A DNA stretch of 64,000 bases from Tessaracoccus sp. MC1679 (GCF_014164775.1 NZ_JACJGB010000005.1:248001-312000), one strand, 5' to 3'. Shown: positions 32,601 through 41,453, counted from the stretch's first letter. Made by a program: numbers and translations. The notes: generated by a model not told the origin, from the sequence alone.

Positions 32601-33163
32601 CGGTGCACTCGGCTGGGGAGACGCTGATCGTCGGGTCGCCGGAGGATCCGGCACGCGAGGTGGCACGGTTCACGTTCCCGCGGCAGCGCCGCGACAAGCG
32701 GCTGTGCCTGGCGGACTTCTTCCGCGACGAGGAGGAGGCCGCCGCCCACGGCCCGGACGTCCTGGCGATGCAGCTGGTCACCATGGGGGCGGAGGTCGCC
32801 AAGGCAACGCAACGAATCTTCGAGGCCAACGCCTACCGTGACTACCTGGAACTGCACGGACTCTCCGTGCAACTCACCGAGGCGCTGGCAGAGCTGTGGC
32901 ACAGCCGCATCCGCGAGGACCTCGGCTTCGCCGCCAGCCCCGACATCACCGCCGCCATCCGGGACCAGGCGTACCGCGGGTCGCGCTACTCATTCGGCTA
33001 CCCCGCCTGCCCGGATCTCGAGGACCGCGCGAAGTTGGTGGCGCTGCTCGATCCGTCGCGCATCGGCGTGGAGCTGAGCGAGGAGCTTCAGCTGCACCCC
33101 GAGCAGTCCACCGACGCCATCGTCGTGCACCACCCCGAGGCGAAGTACTTCAATGCAGGCTGA
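29684..33163 (+). CDS. metH: Cobalamin-dependent methionine synthase
   Basis: 1159 residues, all four modules. The homocysteine domain begins LLNRRVLVADGAMGTM, with zinc cysteines in GLNCATGPAEM and GGCCGTTPEH. The pterin domain (SIGERTNANGSKAFRDAM) binds methyl-THF. The B12 domain has the cobalt-ligand His in GDVHDIGKNLVDI plus GMSGLLVKST and LLGGAALTR. The C-terminal AdoMet reactivation domain has RGSRYSFGYPACPDLEDR. It transfers methyl from methyl-THF to homocysteine and feeds MetK. I chose GTG 29684 over 29678 from the -10 spacing. The stop overlaps the next gene by 11 nt. Confidence 0.97.
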   Translation: MSKTLSDLLNRRVLVADGAMGTMLQSFGELSVDEDFLGLEGCNEILSVTRPDVVASVHRAYFEAGADAVETNSFGTNLAALAEYDIVDRLEELAEAAARIARGVADEFGTDEWPRFVLGSMGPGTKLPTLGHIAFADIRDAYQRQVEAMIRGGIDAVQIETCQDLLQAKAAVIAAKRARERMGVELPILINVTVETTGTMLLGSEIGAALTTLEALGVDCIGLNCATGPAEMSEHLRHLSRRAGIAIGAMPNAGLPELTADGARYPLGPDGLADALGAYVEEFGLAMIGGCCGTTPEHIRLLAERYAGREVVPRHPETERAASSLYIEVPFAQDASYLSIGERTNANGSKAFRDAMLAENWDECVDIAKAQARDGAHVLDLCVDYVGRDGAADMAVLAARLSTSVTLPVVLDSTEPPVLQAGLERLAGRSIINSVNYEDGDGPESRFGRIMPMVREHGAAVVALTIDEEGQARTAEWKVRVASRLIDDLVGNWGMDVGDILVDCLTFPIATGQEETRRDGIETIEAISELKRRYPGVRTTLGVSNVSFGLNPAARMVLNSVFLHECVVAGLDSAIVHSAKIIPMDRIPEEQRLVALDLVYDRRDGDYDPLTKFLDLFEGVTAASVRASRAAELAALPLAERLQRRIIDGEGKGLAADLDEALQGKAALDIINEDLLAGMKVVGELFGSGQMQLPFVLQSAEVMKQSVAYLEPHMEKADDDAGKGTLVLATVRGDVHDIGKNLVDIIVSNNGYTVINIGIKQPIQAIVEAAQQHGADAIGMSGLLVKSTLVMKDNLAELNRLGLAEKYPVLLGGAALTRTFVEHDLGDMFDGEVRYAKDAFEGLALMDAVMAVKQGIPGAALPAPRKRRYAKTSLVEVVEPELGVRSEVARGVDVPTPPFWGTRVVKGIALAEVAAWLDHRATFLGQWGLKPLRDGASYEELVETEAMPQLRMWLDRIKTDNLANFGVVYGYFPVHSAGETLIVGSPEDPAREVARFTFPRQRRDKRLCLADFFRDEEEAAAHGPDVLAMQLVTMGAEVAKATQRIFEANAYRDYLELHGLSVQLTEALAELWHSRIREDLGFAASPDITAAIRDQAYRGSRYSFGYPACPDLEDRAKLVALLDPSRIGVELSEELQLHPEQSTDAIVVHHPEAKYFNAG

Positions 33164-33827
33164 GCCGAAGGCGGTCCTCTGGGACTTCGACGGCACCCTG
33201 GTGGACACCGAGCCGCTGTGGGCCGCCACAGAGCGCGAGATGCTGGCCGGGTACGGCGTCGAGTGGGGTGAGGACATGATGCTGGCCTGCCACGGGCAGC
33301 ACGCCATGATCACCGCGCAGATGATGGCCGACGACATGGGAATCCCGGAGGAGGCGGCCTCGGTGTGGCAGGAGCTCCATGAGCGCATCGCCGCCCACAT
33401 CCGCGCCCACGACCTGCCGTGGATGGCCGGGGCGCGGGAGCTGATGGCCGAGCTGGCCGACGCGGGCGTGCCGTGCGCCATCGTCACCGCCAGCGACCGC
33501 ATCATCCTGGAGGCGGCCCGCGAGCGGCTGCCCGGCAACGTGGAGGTCATCGTGACCGTCGACGAGGTGTCGCGGGCGAAACCGCACCCCGAGGGCTACC
33601 TGACGGCGGCCTCCAGGTTGGGCGTGGCCGCCGAGGATGCTGTGGCCCTGGAGGACTCCGTCCCCGGGACCACCGCCGCGCTGGCCGCGGGTGCGGTGGT
33701 CTACGCTGTCCCGTCGATGGTGGACCTGCCGCCGCATCCCCGCATGCATGTCTCCTCCCGCGGGCTGACCACCACCACGTGGCCGGAGCTGGCCAGCGTG
33801 TGGCGTGAGTTGAAGGAAGTCAGATGA
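33153..33827 (+). CDS. HAD-superfamily phosphatase (PGMB/YcjU-like)
   Basis: 224 residues. Motif I is LWDFDGTLVDTEP (Asp nucleophile and Asp+2), motif II the Thr/Ser in VTASD, motif III the Lys of AKPHPEGY, motif IV the acid in ALEDSVPGTTA. A helical cap lies between motifs I and II. Likely a sugar-phosphate or nucleotide phosphatase, or a phosphoglucomutase-type mutase; the substrate cannot be fixed from sequence. Overlaps metH and trmI, so part of the metH transcript. Confidence 0.88.
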   Translation: MQAEPKAVLWDFDGTLVDTEPLWAATEREMLAGYGVEWGEDMMLACHGQHAMITAQMMADDMGIPEEAASVWQELHERIAAHIRAHDLPWMAGARELMAELADAGVPCAIVTASDRIILEAARERLPGNVEVIVTVDEVSRAKPHPEGYLTAASRLGVAAEDAVALEDSVPGTTAALAAGAVVYAVPSMVDLPPHPRMHVSSRGLTTTTWPELASVWRELKEVR

Positions 33828-34732
33828 ACCTTTCCGGCGTGAACACAGGCCCGCTCAAGGCGGGGGACCGGGTCACTCTCACCGACGGCAAGGGCCGCCG
33901 CAAGTCGATCCTCCTGAAGGACGGCGGGGTCTGGCACACCACCAAGGGCGCCGTCAGCCACGACGAGCTGATCGGCGGACCTGAGGGCGTCACGGTGACC
34001 TCCGCCGGGGGGCAGCAGTATCTGGCGTTCCGGCCGCTGATGAGTGAGTTCATGGTCTCGATGCCGCGGGACGCCGCCGTCATCTATCCCAAGGACGCCG
34101 CGCAGATCCTCATGTGGACCGACATCTACCCGGGCGCCCGCGTACTGGAGGCAGGCGTCGGGTCGGGCGCGTTGTCGATCGCGCTGCTGCGCGCCATCGG
34201 GCCTGAGGGTTCGCTGCACTCCTACGAGCGCCGCCAGCAGTTCGCCGACGTGGCCCGCGGCAACGTTGAGGCCTTCCTCGGGGGGCCGCACCCCGCCTGG
34301 CGGCTGACCGTCGGGGACCTCGTGGAGGCCATCGACGACGAGCCCATCGACCGTGCGGTACTGGACATGCTGGCTCCGTGGGAGTGCATCGACGCCGTGG
34401 GGGAGCGTCTCGTCGCCGGCGGGGTTCTCACCTGCTACGTGGCCACAGCCACCCAGCTCGGCAAGGTGGCCGACACGTTCCGGGCCCACGGAGGATTCAC
34501 CGAGCCGCACGCCACCGAGACCACGGTGCGCGACTGGCACGCCGAGGGCCTCGCCATCCGGCCTGGCCACGGCACCTCGGGGCATACCGGCTTCCTCATC
34601 ACCTCCCGACGGTTGGCGCCCGGGGTCGCGGCGCCGATGCGCAAGCGGCGCCCCGCCCCCGGTGCCTACGGACCCGACTATCAGGGCCCCCGGCCGGCGA
34701 ACATCCCCGCCGAGCTCGGCGGCAGGGCATGA
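33824..34732 (+). CDS. trmI: tRNA (adenine-58-N1)-methyltransferase TrmI
   Basis: 302 residues. A beta-barrel N-terminal domain (GPLKAGDRVTLTDGKGRR) precedes a Rossmann methyltransferase with the SAM motif VLEAGVGSGALSIALLRAIG and catalytic-region VLDMLAPWE. It makes m1A58 in the tRNA T-loop, stabilising the elbow. In many Actinobacteria trmI is followed by the proteasomal ATPase and Pup genes; here tyrA follows with a 4-nt overlap. The C-terminal 30 residues are basic and Pro-rich. Confidence 0.93.
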   Translation: MNLSGVNTGPLKAGDRVTLTDGKGRRKSILLKDGGVWHTTKGAVSHDELIGGPEGVTVTSAGGQQYLAFRPLMSEFMVSMPRDAAVIYPKDAAQILMWTDIYPGARVLEAGVGSGALSIALLRAIGPEGSLHSYERRQQFADVARGNVEAFLGGPHPAWRLTVGDLVEAIDDEPIDRAVLDMLAPWECIDAVGERLVAGGVLTCYVATATQLGKVADTFRAHGGFTEPHATETTVRDWHAEGLAIRPGHGTSGHTGFLITSRRLAPGVAAPMRKRRPAPGAYGPDYQGPRPANIPAELGGRA

Positions 34733-35802
34733 CGCGGCGGGTGCTGATCCTGGGCGCCGGCCTGGTGGGGTCGTCGCTGGGCCTGGCGCTGACCCGCGCC
34801 GGCTACGACGTGATGCTGTGGGACATTGTCTCCTCGCATTCCCTGGTGGCCGCCGGGCTCGGTGCCGGTCGCATCAGCGACGAGTCCACGGACAACCCGG
34901 ACATCGTGGTGGTGGCCACCCCGCCCGCCGTGATCCCCGCCCTGGTGGCTGAGGTGCTCGGCAAGTTTCCTGACGCCGTGGTGACCGACGTCGGGTCCGT
35001 GAAGGCGCCCATCCTCGCCGCCGTCGCCACCCTGGTGCCCGAACACCGCCGCTACGTCGGCTCGCATCCGATGGCTGGCTCGCAGTTCACCGGTCCGCTC
35101 ACGGCGTCGGGGGACCTGTTCCGCGACCGCACCTGGGTGGTGACCCCCGTCGCGGGGAACGCCCCGGAGGATGTGGTTGCTGTCGAGCAGTTGGCCCGGG
35201 ATGTGGGCGCGCTGGTGGTGACCATGCCCCCGGCGGAGCACGACGAGGCGGTGGCGCAGGTCAGCCACGTTCCGCACCTGATGAGCATCCTGACGGCCAG
35301 CCATCTGAGGGAGGTGCCGGCGGGCAATCTGAGGCTGGCGGGGCAGGGGATCCGTGACGTCACGCGCATCGCCGGCTCGGACCCGGCTCTCTGGCGCCAG
35401 ATCCTGACCGCGAACGCGGGGGCAGTGCGGCACGAGCTGAGTGAGGTGGCGCAGGATCTCAGCCACCTCATCGGCGTCCTGGACCAGCCGGAGGAGCTCG
35501 AGCGGTTCCTGGCGATGGGTCAGGCGGGTGCCCACTCGCTGGTGGGCAAGCACGGCCACGACCCGCTGGACACGGTGTCGGTCACGGTCGAGATCCCGGA
35601 CGAGCCCCGCGCGCTGGGTCGGCTGTTCACCGACATCGGCGAGGCCGGGTTCAACGTGGAAGACTTCGAGCTCACGCACGATCCGGTGCGCGAGGTGGGC
35701 TACCTGTCGATCTCGGTGGAGCGCGAGATGGCGGAGCAGTTGCGGGCAGACATCGTGGCCCGCGGGTGGACCGGCTGGGCCGGAAGGGGAGGCGTTCAAT
35801 GA
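34729..35802 (+). CDS. tyrA: Prephenate dehydrogenase with C-terminal ACT domain
   Basis: 357 residues from ATG 34729. The NAD-binding start is VLILGAGLVGSSLGLAL; VGSHPMAGSQFTGP is the prephenate-binding signature with catalytic His. A helical dimerisation domain follows to about residue 275, then an ACT domain (VSVTVEIPDEPRALGRLFTDIGEAGFNV) that probably senses tyrosine. It converts prephenate to 4-hydroxyphenylpyruvate, drawing on chorismate from the aro genes upstream. Overlaps trmI and cmk by 4 nt each. Confidence 0.93.
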   Translation: MTRRVLILGAGLVGSSLGLALTRAGYDVMLWDIVSSHSLVAAGLGAGRISDESTDNPDIVVVATPPAVIPALVAEVLGKFPDAVVTDVGSVKAPILAAVATLVPEHRRYVGSHPMAGSQFTGPLTASGDLFRDRTWVVTPVAGNAPEDVVAVEQLARDVGALVVTMPPAEHDEAVAQVSHVPHLMSILTASHLREVPAGNLRLAGQGIRDVTRIAGSDPALWRQILTANAGAVRHELSEVAQDLSHLIGVLDQPEELERFLAMGQAGAHSLVGKHGHDPLDTVSVTVEIPDEPRALGRLFTDIGEAGFNVEDFELTHDPVREVGYLSISVEREMAEQLRADIVARGWTGWAGRGGVQ

Positions 35803-36455
35803 GCTTGCTGATCGCGATCGACGGGCCCAGCGGGTCGGGGAAGTCCACCACCGCGAAGCTCCTGGCCGGCCGTCTGGGGCTCGGCTACCTTGACACCGGC
35901 GCCATGTACCGCGCGGCCACCACCGAGTATCTGCGCCGCTACCCTGACGGCGCCTCGGACGAGGAGGCGGCGGCACTGGTGGCGGGCTGCGACCTTGTGG
36001 TGCGGACCTCTCCCGATGCGCCAGCGTTCGTCATCGACGGGACGGATGTGACTCTCGAGATCCGGGAGCCCCGGATCTCGGCGGCCGTGTCCCGGATCGC
36101 CACGAACCTCGAGGTCCGGCGTCTGCTGACCTCCATGATGCGCCGCATCATCGATGAGCACGGCGGTCGGATGGTGGTCGAGGGCCGCGACATCACCACC
36201 GTCGTCGCACCTGACGCCGATGTGAGGGTGCTCCTCGTCGCGGACCCGGCGGCACGAGTGGCGCGCCGCGCGGCCGAGGTGGCGGACCTCGCCACCGCGG
36301 ACGAGGTGACGGACCAAGTGTTGCGTCGGGATCGCGACGACTCGACGGTGGCAAACTTCACCGAGGCCGCCGAGGGGGTCACGGTGATCGACTCCACGTG
36401 GCTCAGCCCCGACGAGGTGGTTGATCGAATCGTCGCGCTTGTCCGCTCCCAGTAG
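35799..36455 (+). CDS. cmk: Cytidylate kinase
   Basis: 218 residues; phosphorylates CMP/dCMP. P-loop [25 protein letters not shown] is the CMP-binding signature; [15 protein letters not shown] and a C-terminal RDRDDST lid follow. ATG 35799 overlaps tyrA (ATGA). The tyrA-cmk-der order is common in Actinobacteria. Confidence 0.96.
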   Translation: MSLLIAIDGPSGSGKSTTAKLLAGRLGLGYLDTGAMYRAATTEYLRRYPDGASDEEAAALVAGCDLVVRTSPDAPAFVIDGTDVTLEIREPRISAAVSRIATNLEVRRLLTSMMRRIIDEHGGRMVVEGRDITTVVAPDADVRVLLVADPAARVARRAAEVADLATADEVTDQVLRRDRDDSTVANFTEAAEGVTVIDSTWLSPDEVVDRIVALVRSQ

Positions 36456-36458
36456 GAT
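36453..36458 (+). promoter_or_regulatory. der: -10 element (TAGGAT) for der inside the cmk stop codon
   Basis: The hexamer starts with the TAG stop of cmk. A start point near 36465 would leave a leader of about 25 nt carrying AAGGAG (36479-36484), 5 nt from the GTG start. Confidence 0.45.
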
Positions 36459-36489
36459 GGAGAGTCCGCACCAAGACCAAGGAGCCACT

Positions 36490-37821
36490 GTGAGCGAGCT
36501 GCGCAAGCCGATCGTTGCCGTCGTCGGGCGGCCCAACGTCGGCAAGTCGATGCTGGTCAACCGCATCCTTGGCCGCCGCGAGGCGGTGGTGCAGGATCAA
36601 CCCGGCGTCACGCGAGACCGCGTGTCCTACGACGCCAACTGGAACGGCCGCGAGTTCGTGCTCGTGGACACGGGTGGTTGGCTCTCCGACGCCCAGGGCA
36701 TGGCAGCGCAGATCGCGGAGCAGGCAGAACTGGCCATCTCACTGGCGGACGCCGTGCTGTTCGTCGTGGACGCCCACGTCGGCACCCTCGACGAGGACGA
36801 GGCCGTGGTCCGCGTCCTGCGCCGATCAAACAAGCCCGTCGTCCTGGCCGCCAACAAGGTCGACGATCAACGCCACGAGGTGATGGCCGCCACGATGTGG
36901 AATCTGGGGCTGGGGGAGCCGTACCCCGTCTCCGCCATGCACGGTCGCGGCTCCGGTGATCTCCTCGATGCGCTCCTCGCCGCGCTGCCTGAGGCGCCAC
37001 GGGAGGCCGAGGTCGAGGCGGCCGGGCCACGTCGCGTGGCCATCGTCGGGAAGCCCAACGTGGGCAAGTCGTCCCTGCTGAACAAGCTGGCCGACCAGCA
37101 GAGGGTCGTGGTCTCGGACATCTCCGGCACCACCGTGGACCCCGTCGACGAGATCGTCGAGGTGGGTGGACAGGTGTATCGGCTGATCGACACCGCCGGC
37201 ATCCGCCGCCGCGTCAAGGAGGCCAGCGGGCACGAGTACTACGCCAGCCTCCGCACACAGGCGGCGATCGAGCGCGCCGAGGTCTGCATCATGGTGATCG
37301 ACGCCTCCGAGCCGCTCACGGACCAGGACCTGCGCATCCTCAACTCCATCGAGGATGCGGGGCGCGCGATGGTCATTGCGTTCAATAAGTGGGATCTCAC
37401 CGACGAGGAGCGGCGCAAGTATCTGGAGCGTGAGATCGACCGCGACCTGACGGGTTGGCGCTGGGCGCCCACCGTGAACATCTCGGCGCTGACCGGCCGC
37501 AACGTCGACAAGCTCAGTAAGGCCATCGAGGCCGCTGCGGCAGGGTGGGAGACCAGAATCTCCACCGGCAAGCTGAACGCCTTCCTCGGCCGACTCGCCG
37601 CGGCACACCCGCACCCGGTGCGGGGCGGCAAGCAGCCGCGCATTCTCTTCGGCACGCAGGCGCACAACTGCCCGCCCATGTTCGTGCTCTTCACCAGCGG
37701 GCTCATGGACGAGCAGTACAAGCGCTTCGTCGAGCGCCGGCTGCGCGAGGACTTCGGCTTCGTCGGATCACCCGTGCAGGTTGAGGTCCGGGCGCGGGAG
37801 AAGCGCAAGGACCGCGTCTGA
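36490..37821 (+). CDS. der: Ribosome biogenesis GTPase Der (EngA)
   Basis: 443 residues with two consecutive GTPase domains and a C-terminal KH-like domain. It is required for 50S subunit maturation. Domain 1: [16 protein letters not shown]; domain 2: [17 protein letters not shown]. In domain 1 a Met follows GKS where Thr is usual. GTG 36490 is preferred over an upstream ATG because AAGGAG is 5 nt upstream and [15 protein letters not shown] matches family starts. It ends the core operon. Confidence 0.96.
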   Translation: MSELRKPIVAVVGRPNVGKSMLVNRILGRREAVVQDQPGVTRDRVSYDANWNGREFVLVDTGGWLSDAQGMAAQIAEQAELAISLADAVLFVVDAHVGTLDEDEAVVRVLRRSNKPVVLAANKVDDQRHEVMAATMWNLGLGEPYPVSAMHGRGSGDLLDALLAALPEAPREAEVEAAGPRRVAIVGKPNVGKSSLLNKLADQQRVVVSDISGTTVDPVDEIVEVGGQVYRLIDTAGIRRRVKEASGHEYYASLRTQAAIERAEVCIMVIDASEPLTDQDLRILNSIEDAGRAMVIAFNKWDLTDEERRKYLEREIDRDLTGWRWAPTVNISALTGRNVDKLSKAIEAAAAGWETRISTGKLNAFLGRLAAAHPHPVRGGKQPRILFGTQAHNCPPMFVLFTSGLMDEQYKRFVERRLREDFGFVGSPVQVEVRAREKRKDRV

Positions 37822-37915
37822 TCGTCTTTGGTGGCTCTTCCCGAGGAGGCCGACGGTGTGGTTGGGTGGAGGTCAAACGCACGTGACCCCTCCGGGGCCG
37901 ACAGTAGGAGACATC

Positions 37916-38344
37916 ATGGCAACCACCAGCACCGCGCAGGCACATTGGGAAGGCAGCCTCTTCGAAGGCTCGGGACAGGTCGAGTTGGTGACTTCCGGCC
38001 TCGCGACGTTCGACGTGGCATGGGGCGCTCGCGCGGAGTCCGGCCAAGGTGCTACCAATCCGGAGGAACTCATCGCGGCCGCGCACGCCACGTGCTTCTC
38101 GATGGCGCTGTCGAACATCTTGGCCAAGAATGACACGCCCCCGGCCTCACTGGATACGAAGGCCGACGTCACGTTCGTGCCAGGGACGGGGATCACCGGG
38201 AGCCACCTCACGGTCGTCGGCCGGGTCCCCGGGTTGACCGCGGACGAGTTCCTCGCCTTCGCGGGGACGGCCAAGGCAGAATGCCCCGTATCCCAGGCGC
38301 TGGCCGGTGTCGAGATCACGATGGACGCCAGTTTCGAGGAGTGA
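37916..38344 (+). CDS. osmC: OsmC-family peroxidase
   Basis: 142 residues, a thiol-dependent hydroperoxide reductase. The two redox cysteines are C60 (AAHATCFSMALS) and C123 (KAECPVSQAL), the OsmC/Ohr pattern. The preference for OsmC over Ohr rests on general N-terminal similarity (QAHWEGSLFEGSG). ATG 37916 has GTAGGAG 5 nt upstream. Monocistronic by spacing: 94 nt after der and 133 nt before tRNA-Pro. Confidence 0.92.
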   Translation: MATTSTAQAHWEGSLFEGSGQVELVTSGLATFDVAWGARAESGQGATNPEELIAAAHATCFSMALSNILAKNDTPPASLDTKADVTFVPGTGITGSHLTVVGRVPGLTADEFLAFAGTAKAECPVSQALAGVEITMDASFEE

Positions 38345-38445
38345 GTGGGCTCCTGAAAGCGATTGGGCAGCCGTCATCCTTGACGCCTGCCCGTCGCGTC
38401 GGAACTGACACGATGGGTCGATGTGCCAAGTCCGGGCAAAGTCGC

Positions 38446-38451
38446 TAAGCT
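38446..38451 (+). promoter_or_regulatory. Possible -10 element (TAAGCT) for tRNA-Pro
   Basis: TAAGCT lies 26 nt before the mature tRNA 5' end, leaving a short leader for RNase P removal. No convincing -35 was seen. Confidence 0.35.
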
Positions 38452-38477
38452 GTGCGAGTTGCCAGAGATGGCGACGG

Positions 38478-38549
<72 letters not shown>

Positions 38550-38551
<2 letters not shown>

Positions 38552-38569
38552 CAAGTGAAACACCTTGTC
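38550..38569 (+). terminator. Short hairpin at the tRNA-Pro 3' end
   Basis: GACAAG (38550-38555) pairs with CTTGTC (38564-38569), extendable by TG/CA with one bulge. It starts at the last tRNA base and has no T-tract. It could be a weak terminator or a processing signal. Confidence 0.35.
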
Positions 38570-38669
38570 ACACGTGATTCACCGCGATCACCGGGGTCTT
38601 TGCACCCCTCACGAATCCTAGGGTCCGGGCCATCGGTAGCCGGTACAACTCCCCTCTCTGGCGATGGTC

Positions 38670-38741
38670 CTGCAGGATGCTATCCATGTGGCGGTTTCTG
38701 CGTATATGCACAGAAACCGCCACATGGATAGCATCCTGCAG
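38670..38741. repeat. 31-bp perfect inverted repeat with a 10-nt loop
   Basis: Arm 38670-38700 is the exact reverse complement of 38711-38741. The loop at 38701-38710 is cgtatatgca. GGTC (38666-38669) also pairs with GACC (38745-38748) after a 3-nt bulge. The arms are less GC-rich than the neighbourhood and contain CTGCAG at both ends. It lies between tRNA-Pro (+) and the FN3-like gene (-), about 120 and 155 nt from their ends. Too long and perfect for an ordinary terminator; it may be a mobile palindromic repeat, a bidirectional terminator or an element remnant. The rest of 38552-38896 shows no gene. Confidence 0.9.
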
Positions 38742-38896
38742 ACAGACCAGAGCCTGCCAGATCGTGAATCCTAGATCGTCGTCTGGCCCGAACGGCGTCT
38801 TGACCAATTCCAAACCAACAAGGCCGGCTGAGCGCGCACTGTGCCACTCCGGGTTGAAGCTCCCAGGTCCTGGAAGCCGGGCCACGCATGCTCGGG

Positions 38897-39289
38897 CTAT
38901 GACGGCCAGGCGCAGGCCACTCCGGACATCGGCCCCTCCAGGCCCCGGGTCGACACCACCGACACTGCGTAGCAGCGCTCCGCCGAGGGATCGCTGCCAG
39001 AGGGCCACGGCCAGTAGTCGGGAGCGTCCACGATCCCCAGCTTGCCCGGCACCAGGACCCCCACGGCGTCGGCCGTGACTACGGCCAGCAGGTCGAACTG
39101 CCCGATGAACTTGCGGCGATAGACCCGATAGTGCGCCACCGAAGCCGGGGCGGCCAGCGGATTCCAGGTGACCTGGACCTCCGCGCTGCCCCCGGCCGGG
39201 GTCGCGGTCAGCCCTGATGGGGCTGCCGGCGGACGGCAGCACCACGGGAGCCGGGTGAGCCGGCCGATCTGCCTCATGATTCCGGACAT
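38897..39289 (-). CDS. Short fibronectin type III-like protein
   Basis: 130 residues. After a short basic/Cys-containing N-terminus (about 20 residues), PAAPSGLTATPAGGSAEVQVTW begins an FN3-type beta sandwich with the typical VTW strand and HYRVYRR strand. CYAVSVVSTRGLEGP near the end is the last FN3 strand pair (usually YYRVxAVDxxGNES). No signal peptide or sortase signal is clear. No neighbouring enzyme or phage gene explains it. The ribosome site is weak, and confidence that it is expressed is moderate. Confidence 0.55.
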   Translation of the reverse strand: MSGIMRQIGRLTRLPWCCRPPAAPSGLTATPAGGSAEVQVTWNPLAAPASVAHYRVYRRKFIGQFDLLAVVTADAVGVLVPGKLGIVDAPDYWPWPSGSDPSAERCYAVSVVSTRGLEGPMSGVACAWPS

Positions 39290-39488
39290 GGGAGACCCTC
39301 TCTGTCGAACGGGGCTGCCGATGCCCTGGAACCGGTCGCCGCAGACCCTGATTTCACGCTAGTCGCACCCCAGGCCAGCTGGCGACGAACCGTCAAAGAG
39401 AGGCGCCGCGGACTGGATAGCACTTGGTTCGTCGACTACGCTGCCGAGTTCCCAAAGTCCCCGACCCCATCTGCTTCAGCCCGGTCGG

Positions 39489-41453
39489 TCAGAGGCTGAA
39501 TGCCAGCTCGTAGGCATCGTTGATTGCGTCACCGACCTTGCGGGGTGTCACGCAGTCACCGACGGGGTGGACCGGCCGGTTGGCCGTCTGCGCAGCGAAC
39601 GGAGCCCCGGCACCGACCTTGCCGAGTTCCTCAGCCAGTTCCTGTGCCGGCCGCACGCCGAAGGCCGCTACCACTGTGTCGGCTTCCAGTGTCACCTCGC
39701 CGTCGGGTCCTTCGACGACGACGCCGGTGTCGGTGATCTCCTTCACCTTGTGGCTTGTCAGGATCTGAACGTTGCACTCAGCCATCGAGCGCAGCAGCGA
39801 AATGCGGTTGAGGAACAACATGTCACGGGCGATCTCGTCCAGCATTTCGACCACTGTCACCTCGTGACCGTCCTGAGCGAGTTCGAGGCCGAGGTCGGCG
39901 CCGGACCGGCCGCCGCCGCAGATGATGACGCGGTGGGCGGGCTGCCCACCTGTATGAGCGTCGATGACGTCCATGACGATCGGCTTGTCCATGCCGCGAA
40001 TCGGCGGGTGCAGCGGGTGCGAACCCGTAGCCACGATGATCTCGTCGGCTTCTGCCAGCTCGGCCGAGTCCTGAGTGATCTCGGCATCAAGGTGGACGGT
40101 CACGTTCGGCAGTTCGGCGAGCTCACCGGCCCACCAGTCGATCATCTTCCGCAGCTCGCGCTTGAAGTCCGGCGTCGCGGCCGGGAAAAGTACGCCTCCG
40201 ATGCGGCTCTCCTTGTCGTAGACGTCAACCGTGTGGCCGCGCAGGCCCGCGACCCGCGCCGCCTCGAGGCCGGCCGGACCGGCGCCGACAATCACGATCC
40301 TCTTCGGCGTGGCGGTCTTGGTGATGATGCGATCCGCCTCGTGTGCGACCTCGGGGTTCACTGCACAGCCGATCGCCTTGCCGTTGAAGGCATTCCCCGT
40401 GCAGAGCTGGTTGCAGCGGATACAGGGACGGATTCGGGCAGCTTGGCCGGCTTCGATCTTGCGGATGATGTGCGGGTCGGCGATGAGTCCGCGCCCGATG
40501 CCGATCATGTCGGCGGCGCCGCGGGCCAGCACCTTCTCGCCGCTCTCAGGCGTGATATTGCCGCAGGCTGCGACGGGGATTCTGACGACTGGCTTCACTG
40601 CCGCAGCCGCCGAGACCATGCAGTCGTCGCCGAGGTAGTAGGGCGGGAAGACGTAGTCCATGGCCTCGTAGGAGCCGTCGTCGCAAATGAGCAGGTCGAT
40701 GCCGGCCTTCTCCAGGTGTTGGACGATCTCTCGGGTCTCCTGCCAGCTCCGGCCGCCCTCGAAGCGGTGATTCACCGAGATGCGGAAGCTGACTGGCAGC
40801 CCCGGGGCGTTCTTCCTGATCGCGGAAATGAGTTCAGCGGCGAAGCGGCAGCGGTTCTCGGTGCTGCCCCCGTACTGGTCGGTGCGGCGGTTCCAGCACG
40901 AACTCATGAACTGGTCGACCAGGTAGCCGGTGTGGCCGTGGATGTCGATCACATCGACGCCCGCCTCGAAGGCCCGGCGGGCGGCCTCTCCGGTATCGGA
41001 CACGATGCGCTGGATCTCCTCGACCTCCAGCGGCTTGCACAGCACGCCCGGGTCGAAGAACCACGTGTTGTCCGACGATGACCGCGGCTCCATGTTCAGG
41101 GTCTGGCAATACTGGTTGTTGCGCCCAAGCCCCATCGTCAACTGCAGGGCGAGGACGCTGCCCCCCTCGTGGACTGCGTCCGCGATCGCCTTGATGCCGG
41201 GGGTGTGTGCGTCGGTGTCGATGCGCGAGAGGCCGGGGGCAATCGGATCGAAGATCCCGGAGACGAAGTTGATGCCGGTCATCACCAAGCCAGTGCCGCC
41301 CTTGGCGCGCTCGCCGTAGTAGGCCGCCTCTGCCGGCGTCGAATGCCCGTCGTGGGTGCCGAATTCGGTACCCATGGGGGTCAGGAGCAGCCGGTTCCTG
41401 AGTTGGAGGTTGCCGATCGTGATCGGCTGCAGCAGGTGCTCGAATGTGGTCAT
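39489..41453 (-). CDS. FAD/FMN/4Fe-4S oxidoreductase of the 2,4-dienoyl-CoA reductase / enoate reductase type
   Basis: 654 residues. The N-terminal old-yellow-enzyme barrel (1 to about 335) binds FMN and contains HGHTGYLVDQFMSS and NRRTDQYGGSTENR. Cysteines C-x2-C-x3-C-x11-C in CIRCNQLCTGN...GCAVNP bind a 4Fe-4S cluster. The C-terminal part has FAD- and NAD(P)-binding folds (RIVIVGAGPAGLEAARVAG; VIICGGGRSGADLGLE). Such enzymes reduce C=C bonds in enoyl-CoAs, enoates or bile-acid intermediates; the substrate here is unknown. GAGGAAG precedes the ATG. The MmyB-like regulator lies upstream on the same strand and may control it. Confidence 0.9.
   Translation of the reverse strand: MTTFEHLLQPITIGNLQLRNRLLLTPMGTEFGTHDGHSTPAEAAYYGERAKGGTGLVMTGINFVSGIFDPIAPGLSRIDTDAHTPGIKAIADAVHEGGSVLALQLTMGLGRNNQYCQTLNMEPRSSSDNTWFFDPGVLCKPLEVEEIQRIVSDTGEAARRAFEAGVDVIDIHGHTGYLVDQFMSSCWNRRTDQYGGSTENRCRFAAELISAIRKNAPGLPVSFRISVNHRFEGGRSWQETREIVQHLEKAGIDLLICDDGSYEAMDYVFPPYYLGDDCMVSAAAAVKPVVRIPVAACGNITPESGEKVLARGAADMIGIGRGLIADPHIIRKIEAGQAARIRPCIRCNQLCTGNAFNGKAIGCAVNPEVAHEADRIITKTATPKRIVIVGAGPAGLEAARVAGLRGHTVDVYDKESRIGGVLFPAATPDFKRELRKMIDWWAGELAELPNVTVHLDAEITQDSAELAEADEIIVATGSHPLHPPIRGMDKPIVMDVIDAHTGGQPAHRVIICGGGRSGADLGLELAQDGHEVTVVEMLDEIARDMLFLNRISLLRSMAECNVQILTSHKVKEITDTGVVVEGPDGEVTLEADTVVAAFGVRPAQELAEELGKVGAGAPFAAQTANRPVHPVGDCVTPRKVGDAINDAYELAFSL

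Noticed and set aside
29657-32902. A 1081-codon open frame on the minus strand opposite metH
   Set aside because: Same shadow effect; composition is unlike a protein, and metH motifs fill the plus strand.
37014-37821. Two separate GTPases in the der region
   Set aside because: Both GTPase domains are in one frame with normal Der spacing and a C-terminal KH-like domain.
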